Position numbers and translations under genes: made by a program. A stretch of DNA of 64,000 bases from Delphinus delphis. Taxonomy: Eukaryota; Chordata; Mammalia; Artiodactyla; Delphinidae. The notes beneath the pieces are model-generated. The model had not been told where the DNA came from and did not search any database. It saw only the letters and a list, made by a program, of their open reading frames with translations. This document shows, one piece after another, positions 22,926 to 34,768 of the stretch (position 1 is its first letter; every line of letters starts with the position of its first letter). The stretch covers positions 16,731,701 through 16,795,700 of the forward strand of contig NC_082684.1 of the NCBI RefSeq assembly GCF_949987515.2, in the 5' to 3' direction.

Positions 22926-24659
22926 TAGCAGATGAGAAGCTGTTTTCTATGTTACAAGTGAATTATGCCTCACAGTGTATAACGTACTTAGTGGGTGTTG
23001 TCATATTTGAGCCTAGCACCAGCTGGGTGAGTTTCATATTGTACAGTGTTCTGGAAATGTTGGACTGTAGACCTCAATTCTAAATATCCATGGACCTTTC
23101 ATTCTATACCACACAGTTTATATAGGATAATCCTAGATACGTATTCAAATTCATCCTTGACCAGCTTAATTGCTTTGCCTTCGTCACTTCCCTTCTGTTA
23201 AACTGTATGCTTGTTGATCTTTGTAAGTTTATCTTACTACTTCTGCATTCTCCCACAGTGCTGAGGAAAAAGTTAACAACAGGTACAAAAATATGTGTAC
23301 TTTAGTCCATACTGCAACAATACATTTTATTTTACTGAAATCAAACCAACTGGAATCCCAGAACATAATTTTTTACCTATTTGCAAAGAAAGAGAAAGTA
23401 AAAAATGTATCCACTATTATTTCAAATGTACTGTCAGTGATCATAGCACAAAGTCCTAATTTTTTTAAATAAAACAACTGAAAATTCCTACTAAAAGATA
23501 GTGCAGGTTAATAAAACTGCAACATAAATGTCTAACAGAAATAAAGATTGCTCTAAAATGCAAAGCATGTATTTCAAGCACAATTTAATCAGAAGAGTCA
23601 AGCTTATATTAGTGTTTTCAGTAAAAAAAAAAAAATAGATTTTATTGTCTCTTTGAATAACACAGCTCAACCTCTAGTTAAAGCACACATTTACCTAAAT
23701 TTTAATATAGCATCTTGTATGGATTTTTTTAATCTACTCTGTACAAATTCCAGAGCACTGATCACTGCTGACATTTAATGCAGACCCTACTTATCAGACA
23801 GGCCTGCTCATTGTACCCCTTCCTGAATGCTTCCCTTCTGTGCTTTCTGCATCACATTAAGGGTAAGGTCTTGGAGGGCAATACTCCATCATTTCTCACT
23901 TCATCTTCCATGTTGTCTCTTCCTTTGGAAACATTACCTCCATTCATACCTCTGTCAATAACAACCAGACACTATTCTTTAAGATCCTCCCCACCCCACA
24001 ACTATTTCATTGTCACAGAGAGAGGCAAATTATTTATACACCTTTATGAGCTATGCAAATTCAAATAATAAATTGCAAGATAATCTTCTTGAGATACTCT
24101 CAGATCCAACTCTGGGCTGCTAAGCAATATCAAGACTCTCCAAGTTAAAGTAGGCTGAGATATATGTGTATGTAAGTGTGTAATTAATTATGTATAATTA
24201 AATTTGCAAGATCAAATATAAAAAAAATCAAAGTAATATCCTGACATTCCATGATGTAACAAAATTGGTATTAGATGAATCAGTGTGTTAACAAACAAAC
24301 AAAAAAAAAACAAAGGCACCAAACAACAGCTTGAAAAACACATAGGTAAACAATTTATTTCATTGGGGATCAGAAGAATTCCAAGAAGCAATGGATAAAA
24401 TCACACATGATTTATTTGTTGATATAATTTTTTTCAGCACATAAAATATATTACAAACAAATATTAATTGGCAAACTTGGACAATTACTTGGGCTAAAAG
24501 ATATTTCTTAAATGAACAAATGAAGGAGGGCCATTCCAGTACAGGCAGGAATGGACACAGAGAAGGTAACCACCAAAGAATGAAGAATATGAAAGACTGA
24601 TCATCATAGTAAGAAAGGAGTGGATTTTGTTTCTGAAATAAAACAGGGAATGATACGTG
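22926..24659. other. No recognised feature
   Basis: AT-rich, with A runs at about 23624 and 24300. A 96-codon open frame at 23778-24068 has no family likeness. No element named. Confidence 0.35.
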
Positions 24660-24740
24660 TTAACCCCTTTCTATTTTTAAGGCAGTTTGCAATCTGCAGT
24701 TATTATTTTCATTTTGCAGATGATGAAAACTAAGGCTTAC
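24660..24740 (-). mobile_element. MIR SINE fragment
   Basis: 'ttattattttcattttgcag' then 'atgatgaaaactaaggctta' is the reversed MIR core. Confidence 0.55.
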
Positions 24741-24778
24741 AGATGCCAGTTTTTCCTGACAGATGCCAGTTTTTCCAC
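24739..24778. repeat. 20-bp tandem duplication
   Basis: acagatgccagtttttcctg followed directly by acagatgccagtttttccac; two mismatches at the end. It sits at the edge of a MIR. Confidence 0.9.
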
Positions 24779-25151
24779 TTTTTTCTGACTAGCAAACTTC
24801 ATTCTTTCCACTACATAATCCTGCCTTTGCATCCATCACTGCCACAATTGTACCAGTGGCAATTTTATTTCTAATAAATCTAACCCTGTGCAAGCATACA
24901 TTTTATTGCTTTAGAAAGTTTTGTCTCAAAGAACTCTTTGAGTTATTTGTAGATAGAAGTATGGACAGAATAGACCCCCTTGATATTTTCTGTCAACGTT
25001 TGTTCCCTTGGTGAGCAAATCAGTTAAAGGAGTTGGCTGAAATGATGGAGCCCCGACAGGGCTTATTCCTGTCTGTGACGGTGAGTGGCACAGGTGCATA
25101 TATTAACTTATTTTTAAAAGTTCTGATTTGGGAGCGGTAGGATGAGTCATT
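24779..25151. other. No recognised feature
   Basis: Unassigned sequence before a SINE. Confidence 0.35.
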
Positions 25152-25165
25152 AAAACTACCTCCCC

Positions 25166-25397
25166 TGGGACTTCCCTGGTGGCGCAGTGGTTGAGAGTCT
25201 GCCTGCTGATACAGGGGACGCGGGTTTGTGCCCCGGCCCGGGAAGATCCCACGTGCCGCGGAGCGGCTGGGCCCGTGAGCCATGGCCGCTGAGCCTGCGC
25301 GTCTGGAGCCTGTGCTCCGCAACAGGAGAGGCCACAATAGTGAGAGGCCCGCGTACCGCGAAAACAAAAACAAAACAAAACAAAAAAACAAAAACAA
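25166..25397 (+). mobile_element. CHR-2-type SINE (copy 3) with 14-bp target duplication
   Basis: Plus-strand copy, complete from the 5' end (gggacttccctggtggcgca) to an AAAAC-rich tail (about 25360-25397). The B box region is near 25222. Perfect 14-bp duplication aaaactacctcccc at 25152-25165 and 25398-25411. Open frames of up to 145 codons crossing it on both strands are SINE translations. Confidence 0.96.
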
Positions 25398-25519
25398 AAA
25401 ACTACCTCCCCCGTATGTCTTTTCCCTCATTCTCATCACATTTCTCAAAATCCTCAACCAGGGCTAACCTCAGTCTTTATGCTCCTTCTAGGAAATGTGT
25501 TAACCAGGTTACAAAAGCT

Positions 25520-25645
25520 TTTCACGTTAGAGATGGGAAACTTGAGGTTCTATATAGCTAGGAGACCCTCTTTTTACAGCTGAGGAACTGAGGCTGTGAT
25601 TGGGAGAGAACAGTAAGACTAGATTCTAGACTCATTTGAAGGTGA
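25520..25645 (-). mobile_element. MIR SINE fragment
   Basis: 'tttttacagctgaggaactg' and 'aggctgtgattgggagagaa' are reversed MIR core words. Confidence 0.5.
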
Positions 25646-25654
25646 GAACAAGTT

Positions 25655-25885
25655 ATGCACCAACTCTCTGGGGTGGCCCAGCTTCAGTGATTGCTAAACA
25701 CTCCTCTGGCTGCCTCACATTCCCCCGGGGAGCTTTGAAAAATTCAGATTTTCTGGAATCAACTACCAGAGACTTTGGTTCTGGGGTGGTGTTTTGGAAT
25801 CTGTTTTGAAAATAAACCAAACCAAACCAACCCTCCAAATAAATGATTCTGATTGTTCCCAGGTGGTGAACCACTTTCCTGAGGC
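25655..25885. mobile_element. MER5A-like hAT DNA transposon
   Basis: 'ccccggggagctttgaaaaa' with 'ttcagattttctggaatcaa' on one side, 'agactttggttctggggtgg' in the middle and 'gattctgattgttcccaggt' plus 'ggtgaaccactttcctgagg' at the other end give the MER5A layout. An AAACC-rich insertion (about 25808-25838) interrupts it. Confidence 0.6.
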
Positions 25886-25989
25886 AACACAGTAATTAGT
25901 TTAAAAATCACAACTAGAACCAGCATTTTGTCACTGTGCCCTTACTTCCAAGTCTTCCAGTGTGAAAAGGTGTGCTGGACCCTGTTCCA

Positions 25990-26240
25990 TGAGAGGCAGC
26001 CTGAAGGGGGAGAGACAGCTCAGCTTTAGGCTCAGGGGCCTGGATGCAGGGCTAGGGGCCACATACTAGCTGTGTGACTTTAGCTGTGTGCTTAAACACT
26101 TCAAGACTCAGTTTCCTCATCTGTAATACAGGGCTGGTAATAATAATGCCCACATCTGATTATTGTTAGAAGGGTTAAGCATGTTCTTTTTATAAAATAC
26201 TTATAACACTAATCAGCATATAGTAAGTACTACGAGAATA
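25990..26240 (+). mobile_element. MIR SINE
   Basis: Clear MIR core: 'ctagctgtgtgactttagct', 'aagactcagtttcctcatct', 'gtaatacagggctggtaata', 'agaagggttaagcatgttct', ending with 'catatagtaagtactacgag'. One of the best kept MIRs in the window. Confidence 0.85.
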
Positions 26241-27734
26241 TTTATAAAATGGAATAATTCTAGACTTTTTAAGCCTCAGCTGTCAGAATGCAATAGTTTT
26301 TTTCTATCCATTCCACGTTTTAAAAAATTTTCTCTGTGTCTGACACCACAAATGTACAGTAGCTACAGGCTTATAGTTTTTCTCAAAAGAAGTAGGAATT
26401 TTCCTCCTGTTTATCTACTTGGATCTTGGTTCAGACCAAGATCCGGGTTTTCTCATCTCTATTAAAGAGATGGAGCATAGAGGTCCATCAAATATCCACC
26501 TCATCTGACTGAGTTGCAGGTTGCATCAGTCAAGCCTAGGGCCACACTAGCACCCGGAAGTCCCCACCCACCAGTTGAAGCCTTTCAGCTGTCTTATTAA
26601 TGCCAGCTTCATGATACTCTGGGAGGCTGAAACAGCCAAATGCAACCATATCAGGGTTTTTACTGAGGTCTTAGGTTTTGAGCACAGGGGGTCCTTAATA
26701 CTCTTGTCCCAATTTAATAAGACACTAATCCTCAGAGAGGATTTGACTGTGTTTTTTAGGGCCTCAAATGGTTTATCATTGATCCTCCATCAATGACACA
26801 CATAATACCTCCAAAACGTGAGCTGGTAGGCTGAGCCCAACCCAAGGGGAAACGGCCGTGTGGATCCCGTTGTACTTTGCTGCTCTGTGAGGGGTGTTCA
26901 AATGCAATCCACTCATTCAGATTCAATGAGAAGAAATGAAAACCCCCAAGTAAAATCAATACTTATCTCTTTTGTGCCTAATCAGTGACTGTAGACTCTG
27001 GTTTTCATGGGTAATAGATTCAAGCACCGCTGCTACTGAATGCTTAAATTTATGGACTTTGCCATAGTCATTAATTAATAGTGTGCACACACAGAAAAAT
27101 AACCAGGTGGAACACTTAGAAATGAAATTATTGCTGAAGCACTGACTACATAGTTTTTAAGTGGTCAGTCAGGTGAATAAAATGAATAATTGAATATGTT
27201 TTACCAGCAGGCAGTAAGGACAAGCAACCCAACAGGTTTTTAATTCTCTCTGACGAACACACAGCTTATACAGGTCTCTGTATTGATTTTATTCTTATCT
27301 AGTTGCCAAGACCCCTTTGTAGTTGCATGTTCTCTGCAAGGGTTTAGAAGAACCCCTCTACCACTGTGTGCAATCCCATAAAGGATGCTTTCGGAAGTCC
27401 TTTGCAGTAAATAGCTGGAGACTTAATTTGGGTTTGGGAAGCTGCATGGAAGATCAAAAGAATATGGGTTTAACCATGATGGAAATTATACCGTATCTTG
27501 GCCCTCCTTATACATGTTGTGAAATAATTTCCATGGCAAACTTTTCTTAGAAAATGCATATTTTGTTGGGAATATCTATTATCAGTTGGGCCCTCATTGA
27601 TTTCTGAGTATAATTCTTGAGAGTATTTTGCTCCATGTCTGAAAATATGGGAAGAAAAGGATTCTGGCCAGATGAATGGGAGCTGAAATTATATTGCATT
27701 TTGAAACCAGCTTTATCTTTGGCTTCCCTTTGTC
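26241..27734. other. No recognised gene; one hairpin
   Basis: Unassigned apart from the small palindrome at 26421-26444. Open frames at 26575-26796 and 27323-27550 have no family likeness. Confidence 0.35.
26421..26444. repeat. Inverted repeat, 10-bp arms, 4-base loop
   Basis: ggatcttggt, loop tcag, accaagatcc. Confidence 0.85.
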
Positions 27735-27962
27735 TTTCATCTATTAGCAAACTTCCTGTAAAGATCCAGATAGTAGATATTTTTAGCTTTGCAGACCACA
27801 CAGTCCCAGTTTCAACTACTCAATCTGCCACTGCTATTTGAAAGCAGACGTAGATCGTTCATAAACAAATGGGTGTGGCTGTGTTCCAATAAAACTTTAT
27901 TTACAAAAATAGGTAGTGAGTTGGATTTGGCCTGTGGGCTATAGTTTGCTAACTTCTGATCT
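27735..27962. mobile_element. Non-autonomous DNA transposon, probably hAT-Charlie group
   Basis: A well-known mammalian repeat: 'aaagatccagatagtagata', 'ttagctttgcagaccacaca', 'caactactcaatctgccact', 'ggtgtggctgtgttccaata', 'aaactttatttacaaaaata', 'ggatttggcctgtgggctat', 'agtttgctaacttctgat'. I recognise the sequence as a common DNA-transposon relic but am not sure of the family name. Confidence 0.65.
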
Positions 27963-29400
27963 ATTGATACATGCCCCACAGCCTCAGTGATACACAGCAA
28001 AATCTTGGAATGACTGACATCCTGGGGAGAGCAGAACTGAAGCCCTGTTGAGGAAGATGAAGAGTGAGCAGCCTTCTCTAGCTCTTCCTTTTTTCTCCTC
28101 AGCCTAGCTGCTTTCTTCCAACTGTGCAGAGTTCAGCTTCAGCACTGCACGTCTTGCGCTGCCCAGGGGAGGGCATTGGAGAGTTTTCTACATGGCTTGT
28201 CACTTGAATTGGGAAGTGTTTTCCCTAGTCAGGATTTATAGAGCAACTCCCAATGGAGAGAATTGAGGCCAGAGCTCATATTCCCCAGTGTTTCGAAGGT
28301 GTTGTTTCTCTTTTATTTCTCTTAAAGGTCAAAATCCTTAACCTCAAGGCAGGACTCTTGGGGCAAAAAAGACTTGGTTGCCTAACTGATTTTCATCACA
28401 ACTCAAAGGAAAGTTAGGGAGGAGAGGGAGAAGGACTGATATTCCCCAGACAGAACCTGACAAGAACAGAAGGACATGTTTTCTTCAGATGACGATCCGA
28501 GAATGTGGTGAACCCAGACACGAGGGTAGCTGAGAAAGCATGCCAGAGGCCTCTGCAGAGTGCATTTGGATTGCACAGATTTGCCAGATCCAAAGCTAAT
28601 TAGGACCAGACAGAAAGAAGCCCGGCATTCCACAGCCTGGCTAGTCCCCTTAAGGTAATACTTGAGGTCTGAGAATATCCCATTGTTTATTTAAGCTTCA
28701 GCTCTCAGCTTTTTCCAAAGGGATTTGAAGGGGCTTAAACATTAATCAGAATACAGACCAAGACTATTAAAAATGAGCCAAAGCCAAGCTTATGCAGAGT
28801 TTTAAAAATGGCATAAATGCCGCCAGAGGTAGAAGATAAGCTGATTGCTTCTCTGGTGCTAGATTTGTCACAAGTGTAAGATTATTACCTGGGATGTCCC
28901 TAGGGGAGGACAGAACCCCAGAGCACAGCTACTGGAAGACACTTGGCCAAATTATAGCCTTGATCATCCTCTCCCCAACCCTGGGATTATTTTTATTTTA
29001 GGTGGGATTTGAGAGTTGATTCAAATAAGCATCACTTTCAGGGGCTGGGGATGGTAGCAAAACCAGATATAACTCCTGATGGTGTATGTGGAAGGGGAGG
29101 GGCGATCTTAATTCACTGTCATTAATGCTACTTGGGACAGATGGATACGCAACTGAATGAGCCTTAGCAACTCCTTCTTTCCCCAGAAGTAGCAAAAAAA
29201 ACAAAGTATCTTTCTTTTCTCCTGGGGGCCTCATCCCTGGTCAGTGACTGCCCAAATGGCCTCAGTATTAATTCTAACACTCTCCTCCTCTACTCCACCT
29301 TCCCACGTATAATGATGTGAGGCATTTAGTCTTTTTCACACCACTGCAGGAATAGATAAGCAGAACCTGGAGTGGTGTAATTTAAGACAGAAGAAAAATG
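27963..29400. other. No recognised feature; relatively repeat-poor
   Basis: No transposon named. The part 28640-28880 is free of repeats and reads like unique, possibly conserved DNA; see findings. Confidence 0.35.
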
Positions 29401-29404
29401 TACT

Positions 29405-29407
<3 letters not shown>

Positions 29408-29440
<33 letters not shown>
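29408..29440. repeat. (GT)n microsatellite
   Basis: About 16 uninterrupted gt units. Confidence 0.95.
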
Positions 29441-29441
<1 letters not shown>

Positions 29442-29677
29442 GAATGTTTACAGATATTTCTAAACTTTAGGGCTAGGTTTGGGCAGTTTCTCAAGTCACT
29501 TTTTCCTATGTTGTAGCCTTCAGTGAAAATCTGATGGGTCTCTGGCAATTGCATTCAAGAATACTGTATACTATATCAATGAGTTTAAGAGGAAGACAAC
29601 TAATTCATTGATCCAGGCCAGATCATGAGACTGAATCAACTTTTTAGACTTGTTTATTACCAAACCAGAAAATAAGA

Positions 29678-29940
29678 TGTCAGGGAGGAAGAAATTTTCC
29701 TCTACCTTCCTAGGTTCTTCTCTTTGGCCTAAGAATTAAATTGACGTGAGACAAATTAATAGGAAAAAATAAAACAAAGATTTAATAATGTGTATACTTG
29801 GGAGAGACCTAGAAGAATGGAGTAACTTGCCAAAATATCTGAAAACCTCACCTTAAATAAAATCTTCAGCGAAAGACAAAAGAGGATGTTGGGGGTAGTG
29901 GTTTGGGACTTCAAAGGGGAAGAAGGCCAATGTTCCCATT
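29678..29940 (-). mobile_element. LTR-like element, diverged relative of the LTR at 31240
   Basis: Starts tgtcagggaggaagaaattt, against tgttagggaggaaaaatttc at 31240. Shared words follow in the same order: 'taccttcctaggttcttctc', an 'attaa...aggaaaaaataaaac' stretch, 'tgggagagacctagaagaat' and 'gggacttcaaaggggaagaa'. It may run on to about 30060, but similarity fades. The family is unknown to me. Strand follows the copy at 31240. Confidence 0.45.
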
Positions 29941-31235
29941 AATCCAAAGCTATTATGCCATAAATTCTGCCTTGCCTTAAAATCGTCCAGTCTCAGCCCT
30001 TTTATAAACATCTTCTCTTATTTTCCCTCTTGACCCTATCAAGGTGGCTACAATTATTTTGAGGCCCACAAAGATGTAGATTGTTATGAGCAATAATGTT
30101 AATCCCATTCTCTTGAGGCCAGTTCTTGGAACTGTGCTAGCCATAGATTCAGTACTGCTCAAGTGGAAGCAGCTTATGTCATGGCTGCAGTCTGGTCATC
30201 ACGCAGTTAGCTTTTTCCCTCTGGTGGCAGTTAGAGTATCTATAAAACAGCCCAGGAAGCTGCATCAGACAACGAAAGATTCTGTGACTCTCTTGTCTTA
30301 ATCATTAACTGCTTGATGGCTCAGGGAGGCTTGGGAAACTTCAGCTTTTCTACAAGTAAGAATTGGCCTGGAGGGGCCTTTGTCCTGAGGTGGGGACAGG
30401 GCTCTTCTTGGTTTCGGAACCAGCCACTGTATTGGATATTTATATACCCATGTAAGCAATGGAACACACTCTAACAATAACTTAAAATTCTACCAATTCT
30501 AGGTTTGTCAGATACATTAGTCATATTGGGTCTTTCCTAGGAAAAGTAAAAGAAAATATAACTACTGAAAAAATTAATCAAAATATATGATTAGTAAGAA
30601 AGAGTACTAAGTTATATTTGTATAGCTAGGTAGTCAGTTTGAAATATTTTAGGTTAAAAGAGGAAGACTGAGAAATCTGAAGCAAGGATTCCTTCTTTAA
30701 TGCTTTTAGTTGAAGAGCAGGGTAGCCAACTGCATATGTAATAAGCTTGCTCCTTCCCTCCAAGGGAGCCATTCGGTTAGCTATGCTTTTACCTTACACC
30801 TGTTTACACCCCTCTGTCTCCATGCATTAGATTCGGCAATAGAGCCTGTGTGACTCTATTGCTGTATGATTTATTATCTGAACTGCTGACCCTTTTTGGG
30901 TTGGAAAGATTAACAATGTGTTGACATCTGCACACTGGTCATTGTGTTTGGGCAGATAGTGGCTTTAGGGAAGACTACAGACAGGTGACCTGGTTAGCAG
31001 GTAATGAGAATATCGAAAGCCTCTCACCTTCTTTTTCAACATTACTTTTATAGAGGTGTGGCATGGTTGATTCTATCCTTGGTTTCCGTTTAAAAATGGC
31101 CCTACACTGCTATTTCCTGAATTAATGCTCTGCATTTATCATTTCTGTGAGAGAATCCTTCCTGCATATGCTCCTTATTAATGATGGTTTTCGTGTTGCA
31201 GTTTCTATCTTCCCATCTATCTAATGTCCAGCTCT
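29941..31235. other. No recognised gene; possible further LTR-related sequence
   Basis: The part 29960-30260 has phrases that read like old retroviral LTR or spacer DNA ('attttgaggcccacaaagat', 'ggcagttagagtatctataa'), but I could not place it. The rest is unassigned. Confidence 0.3.
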
Positions 31236-31239
31236 CTGT

Positions 31240-31752
31240 TGTTAGGGAGGAAAAATTTCTCCTAACCTTCCTGTTTCTTCTGACTGGTCTAATAATCAAA
31301 TCGCCATGTAACAGATTAACAGAAGAAAAAAATAAGTTTAATTATGTGTGCATTGGGGCTCCATAAGAATATGAGGCCCAAAGGCAGTTGGGCAGTTGCC
31401 ATTCTAAGCTAAAAAGGAGAGGGTAGGGGTCTGAGACTCCAAAGAGGAGGAAGACAAGTCACATGGAGATTGGAAGAGCAAATGTTTAGTAAACGAACGT
31501 TCCCCCCATGCAGAGATAGACGGACACCAAGAGGAATGTCAACAGGCCTGGCTAATTTTCCCCCAGTCTACCATACCTAGCTAATATTCTATATTTATCT
31601 CTGGAGGTAGGCCCTCTATCTAAATTCTCTTAGGTGGTTAAGGGGAGGTAGAAAGAAAAACTTCCTGAGTCTTCTGTTTCTTAAATAATCAGCCTAATAT
31701 AATTCTCATGCCAAAGCACACATTTTGTGGTAAAAAATTTTGTACCCCTACA
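31240..31752 (-). mobile_element. Solo LTR with TG...CA ends and 4-bp flanking duplication
   Basis: The plus strand runs from tgttagggagg to tacccctaca, so the element has 5'-TG and CA-3' ends on either strand. It is flanked by ctgt at 31236-31239 and 31753-31756. A 4-bp duplication would fit a class I type retroviral LTR. No gag, pol or env sequence is adjacent, so it is a solo LTR. Orientation is set by the side that reads TGTAGGGGTACA first, but it is uncertain. Confidence 0.55.
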
Positions 31753-31756
31753 CTGT

Positions 31757-32319
31757 TACGGCTTTGGAATATTTAACCTTATTTTGGATTTTAGAACCAA
31801 CTGATTTGAGGAAGTTGTCCTTAAAAAATTAGGGTGCTACAATTTAAAAATGATGAAAGAAGTAAACTCTAGTGATCAAAATATCTAATAATTTTTGCCA
31901 TTAAAAGGTAAAAGAAAGAAAAAGAAACATGCCTTCTATACTGCGGATAATGTTTGAACGTTGGCCATCTTTTAAAAAAGGCATTAATAAGCAGTGGGGC
32001 AAGAAGGGGGATGCTTTCTGCTTGAAACATGGAGAAAAACAACACAGACCCTCCTTTTATAATGAAGATCAATTATTCAATAAGCAAACATTTATGAAGA
32101 TGTCTATGTGTCTAGAGCTGAGGTGGTTATCAGAATGTTTCATTCCCTTAAAGTTCTTACCATTTTTCCAATAGGAAAAAAAGTATTAGAAGTAACCTGA
32201 TGGAGAAGCGGTGTTGAATGGCTTTATGTTTAAGCATGGGTTCTTCATCCACCTCTAACCAGACGTAAAAAGGAAAGATTAACTGAATTTGTCCTATTTT
32301 TTTCCTGATGTTTTATATC
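31757..32319. other. No recognised feature
   Basis: Unassigned. Overlapping open frames on both strands at 31869-32174 (67 and 81 codons) have no family likeness. Confidence 0.35.
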
Positions 32320-32480
32320 AATAAATACTTACTAGACAGTCACTATAAAGCAGAAAATCTGATGTATTCTGGGATGAGTGAGTGGAGTTATACAAATATG
32401 GAATTGTACAAACTGAGGTTCTTGCCCTCAAAGTGTGTATAAATTGAGGGGAATAAACATTGGTCTGCAAAATATTTGAA
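32320..32480 (-). mobile_element. Probable L2 LINE 3' fragment
   Basis: 'atcaataaatacttactaga' and 'cagtcactataaagcagaaa', then 'ggttcttgccctcaaagtgt', fit a strongly decayed reversed L2 end. Confidence 0.4.
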
Positions 32481-32574
32481 TGGTCAGCTGGGGAGAATTT
32501 CACAAATTTTTCTTTCCTGAATACAAATGAAGCTCATATGTATTCTTCTCTTTTTCTTCACTTTGATGTTTTTC

Positions 32575-33540
32575 TTTCTTTCTAAAAAATTTTTATTTTA
32601 TATTGGAGTATAGTTGATTTACAATGTTTTATGCATACAGCAAAGTGATTTAGTTATAGATATATTTACATCTATTATTTTTCAGATTCTTTTCCCATAT
32701 AGCTTATTACAGAGTATTGAGTAGAGTTCCCTGTGTTATACAGTAGATCTTGTTATCTATTTTATATATAGTAGTGTGTATATGTTAATCCCAACCTCCT
32801 AATTTATCCCTCTCCCCAACCTGTCCTCTTTGGTAACCATAACTTTGTTTTCTAAGTCTGTGAGTCTGTTTCTGTTTTGTAAATCAGTTCATTTGTATCA
32901 TTGTTTTAGATTCAACATATAAGTTATATATGATATTTTCCTTTGTCTGACTTACTTCACTTAATATGATAATCTCTAGGTCTATCCATGTTTCTGCAAA
33001 TGGCATAATTTCATTCTCTTTTATGGCAAGTGGTATTCCATTGTATATATGTACCACATCTTCTTTATCCATTCATCTGTTGATGGACATTTAGGTTGCT
33101 TCCAGGTCTTGGCTAATGTAAATAGTGCAGCAATGAACATTGGGGGTGCATGTATCTTTTTGAATTATGGTTTTCTCTGGATATATGCCCAGGAGTGGGA
33201 TTGCTGGGTCATGTGGTAGCTGTATTTTTAGTTTTTTAAGGAACCTCCATACTGTTCCCCACAGTGGCTGTAACAATTTACATTCCCACTAACAGTGTAG
33301 GAAGGTTCCCTTTTCTCCACACCCTCTCCAGCATTTATTGTTTGTAGACGTCTTGATGATGGCCATTCTGACCAGTGTGAGGTGATACCCCATTGTAGTT
33401 TTGATTTGCATTTCTCTAATAATTAGTGATGTTGAGCATATTTTCATGTGCTTTTTGGCCATCTTCTTTGGAGAAATGTCTATTTAGGTCTTCTGCCCAT
33501 TTTTTGATTGTGCTGTTTGTTTTATTGATATTGAGCTATA
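32575..33540 (-). mobile_element. LINE-1 3' part, minus strand, joined to an inverted 5' part
   Basis: Reversed L1 from its 3' end (about 32575; 'atagttgatttacaatgttt') through the 3' UTR and the C-terminal end of ORF2. Decayed ORF2 pieces are visible on the minus strand at 33091-33276 ([15 protein letters not shown]) and 32884-33072 (ENEIMPFAETWIDLEI). Stops break the frame. At about 33540 the L1 sequence flips strand; the next piece is listed separately. Both pieces form one insertion. Confidence 0.9.
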
Positions 33541-33875
33541 ACACCATACACAAAAATAAACTCAAAATGGATTAATGACTTAAACATGAGACTTGATACT
33601 GTAAAACTCTTAGCAAAAAGCAGGCAGAACACTGACATAAATCGCAGCAATATCTTTTGGATCCACCTCCTAGAGTAATGAAAATAAAAACAAATATACA
33701 AATGGGACCTAATTAAACTGAAGAGCTATTGTATAGCAAAGAAAACCTTAAACAAAACAAAAAGACAACACACAGAATGGGAGAAAGTATTTGCAAATGA
33801 TACTACTGACAAAGGATTAATCTCCAAAATATAAAAACAGCTCATGCAGCTTAATATCAAAAAAAATTAACAACA
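33541..33875 (+). mobile_element. Inverted 5' part of the same LINE-1
   Basis: Plus-strand ORF2 sequence: 'ataaactcaaaatggattaa', 'gtaaaactcttagcaaaaag', 'agcaatatcttttggatcca', 'aatgggacctaattaaactg', 'atttgcaaatgatactactg', ending 'cagcttaatatcaaaaaaaa'. In L1 order this lies directly upstream of the sequence in the minus-strand part, with about 20-30 bases of overlap at the junction. That is the pattern of twin priming. Confidence 0.88.
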
Positions 33876-34676
33876 TAGTATGCAGAATTAGGCAATGGTC
33901 CAAGTGGTATCATTCAAATGGAAGAGGGAAGCTGGGAAGTTGGGGGAAAGGTCAAAGAGTGGAACAGTTTATGGATTATTCAAGAAGTATGTGTTCATAA
34001 GTGATTTTGTTATTTCATTTTGCATGGTATCAATCACCAGAATATCCAGATATTTTATTGGTGATTATATTAGTGTGTTTTGGGCACCATTGCCTTCACT
34101 TTCTTCCATTAGTACCACGTATCCATTGATGCCTGGTATATAAAATATTCCACCTTCAGTAGAGAGTGTCCTTCTTCAAAGCAACAGTTTTAACAACAAG
34201 GAGGCTCAGATGTTCTATGAAGTGAAAAGGGGAGAGCTGGTCAACCAGAGAAGCAGAATGCTCCAGCCAAGGGGGTGGGAGTATCATCAAAGAAGTGATC
34301 AATGGCCCAGGAGCCAGCTCTCCCTTTATAATGATGCTCTTTCCTCCATATCATCACCATCAGCTCAATTTTCAACATATTTCTATATCAAAGCCTGCAC
34401 AAACCACACAACTTTAAATGTGCAATAAGAGGCTTTCAATTGTTGTAATATGTGCTATATGCATTTAATTTTCTGAATGAATTTAAGTTGAAACTTTTAT
34501 TAGCTGTTTTATAGGAATCCATAGTGGACTTTATAGCTGCTGTTTCTGTGCAAGAAACAAACACATAGAAGAGGACAGAGGCCACAGGTCATTTAAAATG
34601 GAGTGGAATAAAGCAGGAAGCCGTTTTGGTTTTTTTTTCCTGTTAAACATTATTTAATTTGCTAGTATTTAATAAG
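33876..34676. other. No recognised feature
   Basis: Unassigned. Open frames at 33895-34143 and 34210-34428 have no family likeness. Confidence 0.35.
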
Positions 34677-34698
34677 TGTGTGTGTGTGTGTGTGTGTG
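34677..34698. repeat. (GT)n microsatellite
   Basis: About 11 gt units. Confidence 0.9.
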
Positions 34699-34768
34699 CA
34701 TACGCTTGACTATGACAAGTGAGGGTTGTTAGTGTAGAAGGCCGTTAGTGATATTGGGAGATACTGGC

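Noticed and set aside
23778..24068. 96-codon open frame
   Set aside because: No family likeness and no neighbouring exon signals.
25166..25397. tRNA gene suggested by A and B boxes
   Set aside because: The boxes belong to the tRNA-derived head of a SINE; no cloverleaf with a full acceptor stem is present.
29678..31756. A provirus with two LTRs around 1.3 kb of internal sequence
   Set aside because: The right LTR has its own flanking duplication on both sides and the left one does not share it; no gag or pol likeness lies between them.
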